A DNA stretch of 47,476 nucleotides from NIOZ-UU13 sp964444135 (GTDB lineage: Bacteria > Planctomycetota > Phycisphaerae > Sedimentisphaerales > Anaerobacaceae), in assembly GCA_964444135.1 (NCBI GenBank), contig CAYUFX010000029.1:1-47476 (forward strand), given 5' to 3'. The position numbers and the translations under genes are program-made. Of the stretch, positions 6,086-14,070 are shown in pieces. Under the pieces are notes generated by a model, which saw only the letters and a list, made by a program, of their open reading frames with translations, did not search any database and was not told the DNA's origin. Positions within the stretch are counted from its first letter, which is position 1. Every line of letters begins with the position of its first letter.

Positions 6086-8506
6086 CTAATCCATTTCAAT
6101 CTGTTCATCTGTGGTTTTCAAATCTGTGTCTTCTGTAGTTCTGATTTTTTCCAGGACATTAAGCAGCGTTGTGGCAGCGACTGCATTTTCCATATCCCGG
6201 CTGGCCCGCTGCAAGGGCTCGACCGCCTCGTCAAGTTTGCCGATACCAAGCAATTGATAGCCCAAAAGAAGCTGCAGGTCAGCATCAAAGCTGTACAGCT
6301 CTGCCTTTTCGGCAAGGACGTTAATCTGCTCATACAGCACATCGTCATCCGAATATAGACCACGAGGATAGAAAACACCTTCCTTGTCAGGTGAAACCTT
6401 CATCATAGTCTCCCGAAGGACCTCCACTGCTTGGGAATATTGTTCTTTAGCGAAAAGCGCCTGAGAGTAGGCAAAGGGAAGTATTATATCATCAGGTGCA
6501 AGCTCCATCGCTTCGGCGAACTTTTCGATAGCTACATCATAATTGTCAGCTTCAAAGGCCTTGACGGCATCTTCGAAGCAGATATCGGCCGGCGTAACCT
6601 CGCCGGGTTCTTCAGCCGCCTGCTGGGCTAACTTCTCGCGTACGTCGGCAAAAGTGTTATGGTCAACCGGCTGAATACCGTCTATTACCGGGCTCAACCC
6701 GGACGCCACAGCATTGTCATCGTAGTAGTAATTGTAGGTGTAATAGTTGTACGTATCTCCCTGTACTTCACGGGCGATGGGGTAATAGCCGTACCAAGCG
6801 TAGGGATGACAGCCATACCAGTAATAACGTCTGTAGCTATAACTTAGCGGCCAGTAGCCGCCTAAGCTAACGAAGATATATTTCCGGTGATAATAGGGAT
6901 AGACATATCTAAACGTGAACCAGGGCCCAAGGCTGTAGTACACCATAAAGCGATGTCTGGGCCAGATCGTTCTGTAGCATAACCGATTGCGCCAGTCCAT
7001 ATATAAATGGCCATAGTGATGGTCGTACCTTGTTACATGCGGACGGTCGCGATATTCCACGCCTGAAGACCTTCCTATTCTGTAACTGTGGAGGGAAATT
7101 CTATCTCCTCTTTGAGCATCGTGCACTAATGTAGTGCCAACAACTTCTGTCTGCCTTTCCGGAACGACTTTTCTTATCCTTGAACCGGGCGATAACCTGT
7201 CCATGCTCCTTATGTTTGTGCTTTTTTGTTGTCGGCTGATTGCAGGTCTCTGTTCAGTTTCTTTGTTGATATGCCCGTCTCGAGGTCCTCGAGAGAGCCC
7301 GGCTTTTCCGGAAACGCGGCTGCTTCTATTTCCAACCGTTCCGGTGATGACGGTCCCCAGTTTACTGCTGAGAGCAGGTCTTCCTGTAGAAGTGGGTCCC
7401 GCACCAATTGTTCGTCCACGAGAGTTCTGAGGAAGAATTGATTTCAAACCACCCGCGCCAGCGTCAATTGGTGCGGGTTTTCTATCCCTGATTGAGCTGC
7501 CGATTCGCGAGGACCTGCTGGAGCTTATACGATTGGTTGAATCGCCAACTTGTGGTTTTGTTGTACTGCGCACGCTCGGTGTTCTTGTACTGATTATGCT
7601 GGGTTCCCGCCTTGCGGGGTCCCTGCCTATTACGCTGCCTATACGCGAGCTTCTACTTGAGCTTATACGATCACCTGAGCTGCCAATCTGCGGTTGTGTT
7701 CTGCCCACGCTCGGTGTTCTTGTACTGATTGAGCTGCTGATACGCGAGGTCCTGTCGGAGCTTATACGATTGGTTGAATCGCCAACTTGTGGTTGTGTTG
7801 TACTGCGAACACTCGGTGTTCTTGTACCAATTATGCTGCCGATAAGTGAGGACCTGCCGGAGCTTATACGATTACTTGAGCTACCGGCTTGCGGTTGTGT
7901 ACTGCGAACACTCGGTGTTCTCGTACCAATTAAGCTGCCGATAAGTGAGGACCTGCCGGAGCTTATACGATTACCTGAGCTTGCCGATGTCTGCCTTCCA
8001 GTACCTGAACTTATCGGAGTCGGCTCTCTACTACCAATAGTGATGCTCGAAGGCTTACGAGTACTGGAGGTAATTCCCGGTTGTCTGGTAACAGGAGGGC
8101 TGACCGTTATTCTACGGGGTTGACGGTTAGTTACCCCCGCACTGGGTATGCGGATGTTGAATCTGGTAGTTCTGCCGGGACTCGTGCTTCGTAGCGAGCT
8201 ACTTCGCGAAGTAGCACTACTTAATCCTGAAGGCCTTGCTGTGCTTATTCTGGTCGGAGGCCTCATGGACCGCAATGAGGTAGAGGTTCTGGAGGAGCTT
8301 GATCTGGTGCTCGAAGGTTGCCGGGTCCTGGAGGCGGAGGAGGACCTTGAAACTTGCTGGCTTTTGGTGCTGCCTCCGCTTGATTTACTGCTACTGCTTT
8401 TGTTGGATTTCCTCGCCGCTAAGGCCGGTTCAATAAACAGTATCAGGGCCAAAACCAGCGTTACAACAGCAATTTTAACGTTTTTCTGGTATTTTAGCGT
8501 TGCCAT
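6086..8506 (-). CDS. secreted/anchored Ser-Arg-Thr repeat protein with Tyr-rich core and C-terminal TPRs
   Basis: 806 aa. Residues 10-31 are a signal sequence or anchor (KIAVVTLVLALILFIEPALA). Residues 32-450 are a basic, disordered Ser/Arg/Thr-rich region with repeats of the type SSSRSSRIGSxIxTRTPSVRST. A Tyr/Trp/His/Arg-rich block follows (about 475-600, for example YMDWRNRLCYRTIWPRHRF and YYWYGCHPYAWYGYYP). The C-terminal third has tetratricopeptide repeats (AVKAFEADNYDVAIEKFAEA and EEAVEPL-type helices) to about 790. Such architecture fits an envelope scaffold; the basic region could bind nucleic acid or acidic polysaccharide, but no enzyme motif is present. The start has AAAGGAG. Its promoter region (8559-8595) closely resembles that of the 65-aa gene at 27924. 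An exact 36-nt palindromic insert sits in one internal repeat (7602-7637). Confidence 0.72.
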   Translation of the reverse strand: MATLKYQKNVKIAVVTLVLALILFIEPALAARKSNKSSSSKSSGGSTKSQQVSRSSSASRTRQPSSTRSSSSRTSTSLRSMRPPTRISTARPSGLSSATSRSSSLRSTSPGRTTRFNIRIPSAGVTNRQPRRITVSPPVTRQPGITSSTRKPSSITIGSREPTPISSGTGRQTSASSGNRISSGRSSLIGSLIGTRTPSVRSTQPQAGSSSNRISSGRSSLIGSIIGTRTPSVRSTTQPQVGDSTNRISSDRTSRISSSISTRTPSVGRTQPQIGSSGDRISSSRSSRIGSVIGRDPARREPSIISTRTPSVRSTTKPQVGDSTNRISSSRSSRIGSSIRDRKPAPIDAGAGGLKSILPQNSRGRTIGAGPTSTGRPALSSKLGTVITGTVGNRSSRVSGKAGLSRGPRDGHINKETEQRPAISRQQKSTNIRSMDRLSPGSRIRKVVPERQTEVVGTTLVHDAQRGDRISLHSYRIGRSSGVEYRDRPHVTRYDHHYGHLYMDWRNRLCYRTIWPRHRFMVYYSLGPWFTFRYVYPYYHRKYIFVSLGGYWPLSYSYRRYYWYGCHPYAWYGYYPIAREVQGDTYNYYTYNYYYDDNAVASGLSPVIDGIQPVDHNTFADVREKLAQQAAEEPGEVTPADICFEDAVKAFEADNYDVAIEKFAEAMELAPDDIILPFAYSQALFAKEQYSQAVEVLRETMMKVSPDKEGVFYPRGLYSDDDVLYEQINVLAEKAELYSFDADLQLLLGYQLLGIGKLDEAVEPLQRASRDMENAVAATTLLNVLEKIRTTEDTDLKTTDEQIEMD
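7593..7637. repeat. 36-nt in-frame palindromic insertion with 9-bp near-duplication
   Basis: Compared with three neighbouring copies of the internal DNA repeat, this copy carries 36 extra bases. The insert is 27 bases with a GGGTTCCCGC / GCGGGGTCCC dyad, flanked by ATTATGCTG (7593-7601) and ATTACGCTG (7629-7637). It adds twelve residues (RDPARREPSIIS in part) to the protein without shifting the frame. The core is identical to 899-917 and close to 29284-29306. Confidence 0.75.
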
Positions 8507-8558
8507 AATACGTCTCCTTTCAATATTTTACGCAATAACAGCTATGTTCGAGACTTCT

Positions 8559-8595
8559 TCTAATTATAAAAGGCACTAACTTTGAATTTGGTAAC
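8559..8595 (-). promoter_or_regulatory. promoter region shared with the 65-aa gene at 27924
   Basis: The 37 bases match 27996-28032 (minus strand) at 28 positions without gaps, with blocks GTTACCAA, AAGTT, TGCCTTTTATA and TAGA conserved. TTACCA and TTTTAT lie 17 bases apart and could be -35 and -10. It ends 53 bases before the start codon; the other copy ends 72 bases before its gene. Confidence 0.5.
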
Positions 8596-8727
8596 AAGAA
8601 TTTTGCCCGAAATTAACTCCCCCTGAGACATTTAGGAAGTGGTTTTCTCATTAAAAAAATACCTTATGGAATTGCAATATGCAACCTGGAAGGAAGTTTG
8701 CTTAGTCTCCTGAATGAAAGCACCTGA

Positions 8728-8915
8728 AGTGTAAAGTGCCTAAAGTGAGCTAAAGTGACACTTAAGTGTCATCCTGAGGTGCAGCCGAAGAGCCTGCCCT
8801 GAGCTTGCCGAAGGGATCTGGCCAACGAAAAAGGGATTCTTCGCTTCGCTCAGAATGACAGCTTTGCTGTCACTTTAGGCGCTTTAGCTCACTTTAATTC
8901 ACTTTAGCTCACTTC
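8728..8915. repeat. composite intergenic inverted repeat
   Basis: The inner dyad runs from GTCATCCTGAG (8768) to CTCAGAATGAC (8859), a common bacterial interspersed repeat pattern. It is enclosed by outer arms built of TAAAGTGAGC / GCTCACTTTA units on both sides (8728-8760 and 8866-8915). The whole lies in the 425-base gap between two minus-strand genes, and no gene is seen in that gap (8507-8931). Confidence 0.65.
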
Positions 8916-8931
8916 TCTTTTTTGTGGTCTT

Positions 8932-11640
8932 TTATGGGCTTGACGGCTGCCATACGGGGCTCAATGATATAGCTTCCTGGCCGCACACCTGAGATAGCTG
9001 CAGACCACTTGCCTGGGATGTATAGAACATCCGACCATTGGAGACAACAGCCCCGACACATTCTCGCGTATCCACACAGGGGCCGGAAGACACGACTTTG
9101 TTGCTGTTGGAAGTATCGATAATGTCCATATTAGAGCCCAACAGGTAAGGTTCGGATAAGGTAAATCGGGTACAGGCATACCTCATATCGAAGCTTGACA
9201 GGATTTTGCCGGATTCTTTGTTAATCAGGAAGCTCGGTTGGCCTGTTGAGCCGTGAACAAAGACGAAGTCTCGGCCTATTGTTACCACATTGACCGATTT
9301 GCCGACCGGCTCGGACTGCCAGATGAGCGAGCCGTTTCGCGCATCCAGACACCATACGTAGCGGTTTGTTGTCTTTGGATTCGGTGGGTTGTAGCCGCCC
9401 AGATACAAACGCCCGTTATCAGCACTAATAGTGGTACCCGCGGTCACATAGTACTCGGTCGTCAACCAAATCACCCGTCCGGTGGCCGGTTCAATCGCTG
9501 CGGTTAGGCCCTTTGCACCGGGCAGGTCTTTTTTTCCTCTGGCCGCGTAACCGAAGAAACACGAATAGTACAGTGTATCGTCCATCAAACACAAACCCCC
9601 ATCGTTGCCGCCGGAGCCGAATTCCGAGAAGTCTATCGTCCAGACTTCGCGGCCATTATCAATGTCCCAGGCCCGTATGAGCGGCTTTTGGTCTTTAGGA
9701 TAGTAGGGATTATCGTGGCTATAAATCCAGCTCATCACCTCCGCGCCATCTGGGGCTTTGATAGGCTGTCCCTTGTGAATATATGCTTTTTCCGTCCCTT
9801 GTGGCGCGTACTTGCCCGTGCCAAAGGAATAAACAGCAAGGTTCTTATAGATGGTTGGCGGCTGTTGTCGGCTCCAGCTCGGCGAACCGGTGAAGGGCGC
9901 CTCCCAGAGCAGCCGGCCTGTCGCCGCGTCAAGGCAGCGCATTCGCGATTTTTCCATACCTGCCTGGGGTACAAGCAATCGCTCATTGTAGTAGATTGGA
10001 CTGGTGAAAGAGATATGTGCGCCGGGCCAGTAGCGCCGCCACAGGAGCCGTCCGGTTTCCTGCTCTACAGCGAAGACCTGGCCTTCGGCGGTGTGGGTGT
10101 ACATTCGACCGGCTCCACAAACGGGAAGGTGCTTGAAAGTGCCTTCGTACCGGCGAATCCACTTGACCTTGAAGGGTGGTTTGATGCCTTGACTGTTGGA
10201 GTTTGTGCTGGCCAGGTTGCCAAAGTTGGTGAACCAATCATATTTAGACTCGGCGAGCTTACCCGTAAAGGGACTTCTAATCCTCCATAGTTCAAGGTCT
10301 TTTGTGGGCAGAGGTGCTTTGCCGTCCGGTCCCAGGACATACAGGTACCCATCCTCGCAGCCGAAGTAAATTCGCCCGTCGCAGACAGCGACCGGCGCTG
10401 AGATTGCTCTTGCGAAGGCCGTCTTGAAAGACCATACATCACTGCCGTCCGACATCGATGCGACGTATAGGTTTCCATCGAGGCCGCCGTAAACAACCTT
10501 GTCCCGGAGCAGAATCGGCGGCGTGATTGATGGATAGCCTCCGAGCTTTTGAGTGGGTTTTCCCCGCGAATGTTTGCATAAACCAAAATCTTCTTCGGGC
10601 CGGCATCGATAAACATCGTCACCGCGCACACTCACCGATGAGAAACTCAATGAGCCTGGGCGGTTTATCTCGGTCTGTGTGCCTTCAATGTGCTCGGTGA
10701 GTGTTTTACCTTCGACGAGGCGGATTACCTCGACCCGGCCGGTATTGTCCCGGCGGTGCCACTGCCGATAGATAGCGCCATCCTCGCCCAAAGCTATCCC
10801 AAACGTGGCAGGCTTTTCAGAACCTGCGTACGACGGCACCGTAGCCATCCCACGAACTTTAGCGCGGCTTCCTGTATCCTCGAGGCAGACGGCTGAACCG
10901 CCTGCCGGCACAACGAGCACCCGGCCGTGCATAGCAATATCCATCGAACAGCAGAACTGGTCCCGCCAGGTTACACGCCCGTTCTTATGCTTGGCCCACT
11001 CTTCGCCGCTCCAGCGATTACCGTCAAAACCGGGAATCTCTTTTACGAAGTCCCACGTCCAGCAAACGGACCCGTCGGGTTCGAGGGCATAGACACGGGA
11101 GCTGAGCGTGGCAAAATAGACCCGGCCGTTGTTGATGACGGGAGTGCTGAAAATCGGCTCGCCGCAGCGAATTTCCTTCACTACTGCACCGGTTGCTGCG
11201 TCCAGTACGTAGTAGGACCCGGCCATTGTGCCGAAGTGCAGATAGCGACCAATAACTGCTGGTGATGAGATATTGTTACAGTTTGCTTTACCGCCGCGTG
11301 TGGTGGTTTGCCATACTACTTTCAGAGTCTGGCCGTCTATCCCGAAGGCCACACCTGAGGCGTCGATTACGTAGATTCGGCCTTCGGCGACGACCGGTGC
11401 GGTCAGGACAGAGTCGGTCAGCGGCACAGCGCCAACCAGGCCGAGCGGCACGGTTACGCTTCTGTCGGGAATGTTGCCTGAGTGCCTGCAATCGTACTTA
11501 AACTGTTCCCAGCTCTCAGCCGCGAAAACAGTTGTCAACGCGGGAGCAAGAGTTACCAGCAGGACAATCTTGACCCGCCGCCCCGACTCGCGTCGGGAGA
11601 CGCGGGGGCTGGTTTGCTTTAGTCTCAATAGATTTGACAT
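8932..11640 (-). CDS. secreted PQQ-like beta-propeller protein (BamB-type repeats)
   Basis: 902 aa with a signal peptide (about residues 24-42, KIVLLVTLAPALTTVFAAES). At least eight blades of the PQQ/BamB type follow, with recurring patterns such as GRIYVIDASGVAFGIDGQ, VLDAATGAVVKEI, VYALEPDGSVCWTW, AWDIDNGREVWTID and IEPATGRVIWLTT. There is no quinoprotein dehydrogenase heme or PQQ-ring Cys pair that I can identify, so it is a structural or binding propeller of the sort abundant in Planctomycetota, exported to periplasm or surface. I start at the ATG at 11640, which has AGGAG eight bases upstream; a GTG at 11649 overlaps that site. The n-region TSPRVSRRESGRR is encoded by a 37-bp palindromic element identical to one in intergenic DNA at 31476-31512. 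Confidence 0.78.
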   Translation of the reverse strand: MSNLLRLKQTSPRVSRRESGRRVKIVLLVTLAPALTTVFAAESWEQFKYDCRHSGNIPDRSVTVPLGLVGAVPLTDSVLTAPVVAEGRIYVIDASGVAFGIDGQTLKVVWQTTTRGGKANCNNISSPAVIGRYLHFGTMAGSYYVLDAATGAVVKEIRCGEPIFSTPVINNGRVYFATLSSRVYALEPDGSVCWTWDFVKEIPGFDGNRWSGEEWAKHKNGRVTWRDQFCCSMDIAMHGRVLVVPAGGSAVCLEDTGSRAKVRGMATVPSYAGSEKPATFGIALGEDGAIYRQWHRRDNTGRVEVIRLVEGKTLTEHIEGTQTEINRPGSLSFSSVSVRGDDVYRCRPEEDFGLCKHSRGKPTQKLGGYPSITPPILLRDKVVYGGLDGNLYVASMSDGSDVWSFKTAFARAISAPVAVCDGRIYFGCEDGYLYVLGPDGKAPLPTKDLELWRIRSPFTGKLAESKYDWFTNFGNLASTNSNSQGIKPPFKVKWIRRYEGTFKHLPVCGAGRMYTHTAEGQVFAVEQETGRLLWRRYWPGAHISFTSPIYYNERLLVPQAGMEKSRMRCLDAATGRLLWEAPFTGSPSWSRQQPPTIYKNLAVYSFGTGKYAPQGTEKAYIHKGQPIKAPDGAEVMSWIYSHDNPYYPKDQKPLIRAWDIDNGREVWTIDFSEFGSGGNDGGLCLMDDTLYYSCFFGYAARGKKDLPGAKGLTAAIEPATGRVIWLTTEYYVTAGTTISADNGRLYLGGYNPPNPKTTNRYVWCLDARNGSLIWQSEPVGKSVNVVTIGRDFVFVHGSTGQPSFLINKESGKILSSFDMRYACTRFTLSEPYLLGSNMDIIDTSNSNKVVSSGPCVDTRECVGAVVSNGRMFYTSQASGLQLSQVCGQEAISLSPVWQPSSP
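11576..11612. repeat. 37-bp palindromic element in a signal-peptide n-region
   Basis: Contains a CGCGTC-GGGA-GACGCG stem inside CCCC/GGGG ends. The reverse complement of all 37 bases occurs at 31476-31512, and a diverged copy lies at 35712-35749 in the HtrA signal peptide. Here it is in frame and codes for basic residues ahead of the hydrophobic core. Confidence 0.7.
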
Positions 11641-11708
11641 ATTTTGCACTCCTACCTACGAGCCGGCATTTTTAGGGCCGGTGTTTATGATGTCTGTTTG
11701 AGTTTACA

Positions 11709-11739
11709 CCGTGAGAGATTTTCTTTTCGCCTCTCACGG
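11709..11739 (-). other. hairpin between the DUF1593 and beta-propeller genes
   Basis: CCGTGAGAG pairs with CTCTCACGG across a loop of about twelve bases. There is no T-run on either side, so it is not a clear terminator. It lies in the leader of the beta-propeller gene and could be a regulatory or processing hairpin. Confidence 0.35.
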
Positions 11740-12087
11740 GGTGAACCCTGACGTTGATGTTTATTTTAGCGCCTGCCGGCGAATCTGTCGAGGCAAAAAC
11801 ATAACACAGAAGCGTCACTCAAATTCCAACGCTTAACGCGGTTTTTTCATCGGAGCATACTCCGCCGAAGCGGCTGCGAAAGCCGGGCTCAGACAATTCA
11901 GAAAAAACCAACCACGTAACAAGTAGATTACCAGCCAGCCGAACAAATCGCAAGCGGTTAGTCGTGATGTGAGCACCTTTTTTCGACGATTAAATTGGCA
12001 GTTTTCTCTGAATTTTTTAAGCATAGGGCAGACGCAAAGGCTGAGGGGGATGGAGAGTTTTGAGCGTTGACCCTTTTTCTTTTTCAA
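11740..12087. other. intergenic stretch without a convincing gene
   Basis: The stretch downstream of the DUF1593 gene is open for 84 codons on the minus strand from a TTG, but there is no ribosome site. The composition (a Lys-rich start, then SRLTACDLFGWLVIYLLRGW) is not that of a settled protein. GC-rich patches near 11848-11890 look like dispersed repeat DNA. Confidence 0.35.
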
Positions 12088-13533
12088 TTATGGTTTTATA
12101 TTGACGATGACCCTGCGATAGCTGACAAGACTCGGTTCGCCATCGTCCTTTACCTCCAAAATGATATGTATAGTTCCCGGTGACTTGACTTTTGGTGCTA
12201 TAAAGCGAGCTTGTTGTGCCGTGTCACTCTTGATATCGACTGGGCCGCCATAGTTGCCTGCTTCCTTATAGACAAACCAACGATAGGAGACTTTGTCCCC
12301 ATCGGGGTCGTACGTCCCGGTGGCGCTGAGTCTCACCGTCTCTTTGGGTTTGACGGTTAGGTTTATAACCGCCTTGCTCTTGTCGTTATTAAAAGCGGCC
12401 ACGGGGTTGTGATTGGCTGTGCCAAACGTTTCAGCTACACACCAGTCCATCCGGGCTGCGAAATCGTACTGGTAGTCCTGGCGCCATCTCCAGATGGTTG
12501 CCTGGGCTGAGGTATATTCCACGCCATTCTCGGCGATGACCGTGTCCTGACAGCCCCTTGCATTGGTCCAGATTGGACGAGTCTCAGCGTATGTTTGATG
12601 AAGGACGTATCGTCCCCCCCATCCTCCGTAGGATGGACTGATGCGGCTGCCCAGGCCGTTGCTTATTAAGTTGAAGAACGATGGTGTATCACCTTCCATG
12701 ATATATTTCGCTTTGGGGTAGAGCGCCCCGAGCGGACCGTGGCCTTTGATAATGTTCTTCTCTAACCATGGATTATCGACAAGTTCAAACTTATGCATTG
12801 GCCCGTTTTTATAACGACGGTCGCCTGAAATGCCGGTCCAGGTTGCTTTGTAGTATTCATTACTATCTACACTGCTGGGAGTAACGATATAAAACAGCTT
12901 AGGGAATGTGAGCCGCAGCCAGCGTCCCGAGTCGTCCTGGTCGGAGATAGTGTAAACCCGCAGCTTAGAGACAAAGGCATCCAGCTTTTCCCTGCTGCGA
13001 GTGTTCTTCACCTCCCACAAGGCCTGCGCCAAACAGTTAGGCCCACCCCAGACGCTTACCCAGACCGGACGGTCATCCGGTTTGTCAACAACCTCAATAA
13101 TGTGTCGGGAGCCTTCCGAACTTTTGCCATCGCCAACTCCCTGCATCCCGAACTCAGGCAGGCCGGCTTTTGTAACACTGAGCAAATGTTCCCTGGTCGG
13201 ATATCCAGGCGCATGCTTTAAAAGATTGTCGCGAACCTGACTGTACGCTTCAATCCGCTCACGAATTTTGTCCGGGCGAACCTTGTTCCTCAACCAGACC
13301 GATGTGGTCGCAACCAGGCCTTCGACATCGAATTCGTTGGAATAGACCAGAAAACGTACCATAGACTCCTCGTCATCCGGCTCATTGGTAATGTCTGTCA
13401 GTACAATCACACGCGGCTTATCGAGCTTTTCAAAAACGACCTTCTGTTTGGCCACGCTCGTTTGAGACGCTATCAGCACCGCCAGCAAAGCAAACAAACA
13501 TCTTGTAGAAATGCGTTTCATATTTTTCATCAT
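12088..13533 (-). CDS. secreted DUF1593 / nucleoside-hydrolase-like protein
   Basis: About 481 aa. A signal peptide (MKRISTRCLFALLAVLIASQTSVA) precedes a nucleoside-hydrolase-like domain at about 30-330. It begins PRVIVLTDITNEPDDEESM, equivalent to the Asp-rich ribose/calcium site of nucleoside hydrolases, and has WVSVWGGPNCLAQALWEV. A C-terminal beta-sandwich (about 385-480) contains ATGTYDPDGDKVSYRWFVY, a PKD-like motif. This arrangement is the DUF1593 family often annotated as cellulose-binding; its substrate is not established, and export suggests a glycoside or nucleoside substrate outside the cytoplasm. The start could be ATG 13533 or the adjacent GTG 13536; AAGGGG lies seven to ten bases upstream. 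It is the most upstream gene of this minus-strand block. Confidence 0.8.
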   Translation of the reverse strand: MMKNMKRISTRCLFALLAVLIASQTSVAKQKVVFEKLDKPRVIVLTDITNEPDDEESMVRFLVYSNEFDVEGLVATTSVWLRNKVRPDKIRERIEAYSQVRDNLLKHAPGYPTREHLLSVTKAGLPEFGMQGVGDGKSSEGSRHIIEVVDKPDDRPVWVSVWGGPNCLAQALWEVKNTRSREKLDAFVSKLRVYTISDQDDSGRWLRLTFPKLFYIVTPSSVDSNEYYKATWTGISGDRRYKNGPMHKFELVDNPWLEKNIIKGHGPLGALYPKAKYIMEGDTPSFFNLISNGLGSRISPSYGGWGGRYVLHQTYAETRPIWTNARGCQDTVIAENGVEYTSAQATIWRWRQDYQYDFAARMDWCVAETFGTANHNPVAAFNNDKSKAVINLTVKPKETVRLSATGTYDPDGDKVSYRWFVYKEAGNYGGPVDIKSDTAQQARFIAPKVKSPGTIHIILEVKDDGEPSLVSYRRVIVNIKP

Positions 13534-13659
13534 CACAGTTTTTCCCCTTCATTCTTAAAGGAACGCCATTTTGCGTTTTGTTTGTACCATTTTGCGGATG
13601 TTTGTCCGGATTTGCAACAATATTTGCAATATACACCCCGGAAACAATGCCAATTACTC

Positions 13660-13688
13660 TTGACAAGAAAGTGGGAAATGTGTTATAA
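13660..13688 (+). promoter_or_regulatory. consensus promoter for the secreted protein at 14071
   Basis: TTGACA (13660-13665), 17-base spacer and TTATAA (13683-13688), the best sigma-70 match in the window. Transcription would start near 13695 and give a leader of about 375 bases before the ATG at 14071. Confidence 0.6.
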
Positions 13689-13774
13689 ATGGAATAGATG
13701 AGTTCTGTGGATTTCGGCCTTGTGCCGTGTGGAATGTGTATAGTTTTCTTAGTAAAAAGCTGAAAAATTGTCGA

Positions 13775-13848
13775 GCGAGGCACATAGTTGAAAGTCATAA
13801 CTTTTCTTTGTGCTCGCAGGTGTGGCAACGCGAGTACAGGTGCCTCGC
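13775..13848 (+). ncRNA. structured 5' leader element
   Basis: A perfect 9-bp outer stem (GCGAGGCAC 13775-13783 with GTGCCTCGC 13840-13848) encloses a second stem GTGCTCGC / GCGAGTAC (13810-13817 with 13830-13837, one G-U type mismatch) next to the outer right arm. It lies in the long leader upstream of 14071. I compared it mentally with the c-di-GMP, cobalamin and SAM classes and saw none of their conserved cores, so it is an unassigned candidate cis-regulatory RNA. Confidence 0.4.
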
Positions 13849-13905
13849 AAGTAAAGATTCTTACATCCCGATTAACAGTTCGTATCGGCTTTTTGCCTGT
13901 ATCGG

Positions 13906-13950
13906 CGTGGCCGCCGGGCTACGGCGGGCTTCGCCCCGACGAGAGCCACG
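13906..13950. repeat. 45-base GC-rich palindromic element in a 5' leader
   Basis: CGTGGC and GCCACG ends enclose an inner GGGC-TTC-GCCC hairpin. It resembles the other GC-rich palindromic elements of the window in size and composition but shares no long identity with them. Confidence 0.4.
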
Positions 13951-14070
13951 ACGGAAAGGAAGGAGATGGTGTCAAGTCATAAAACATATCTCAGACCAAT
14001 GTAGAATATAGTGAGTGTAAAAATTATTATCGTTCGTTTTTTATTTTAACTTTTTTGAAGGAGGATTATT

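Noticed and set aside
7533..8123. Long plus-strand frame of 196 codons opposite the Ser/Arg repeat protein
   Set aside because: It is the antisense of a repetitive gene (Leu/Val-rich mirror of Ser/Arg codons) without a ribosome site.
8932..11640. Quinoprotein alcohol dehydrogenase
   Set aside because: Propeller repeats are of the BamB/PQQ-like type, but catalytic Asp, PQQ-contacting disulfide and heme motifs were not found.
11833..12087. 84-aa minus-strand reading frame after the DUF1593 gene
   Set aside because: TTG start without a ribosome site, no domain, composition of repeat DNA.
13775..13848. Known riboswitch class (c-di-GMP-I, cobalamin, SAM)
   Set aside because: None of their conserved core sequences are present; kept only as an unassigned structured leader.
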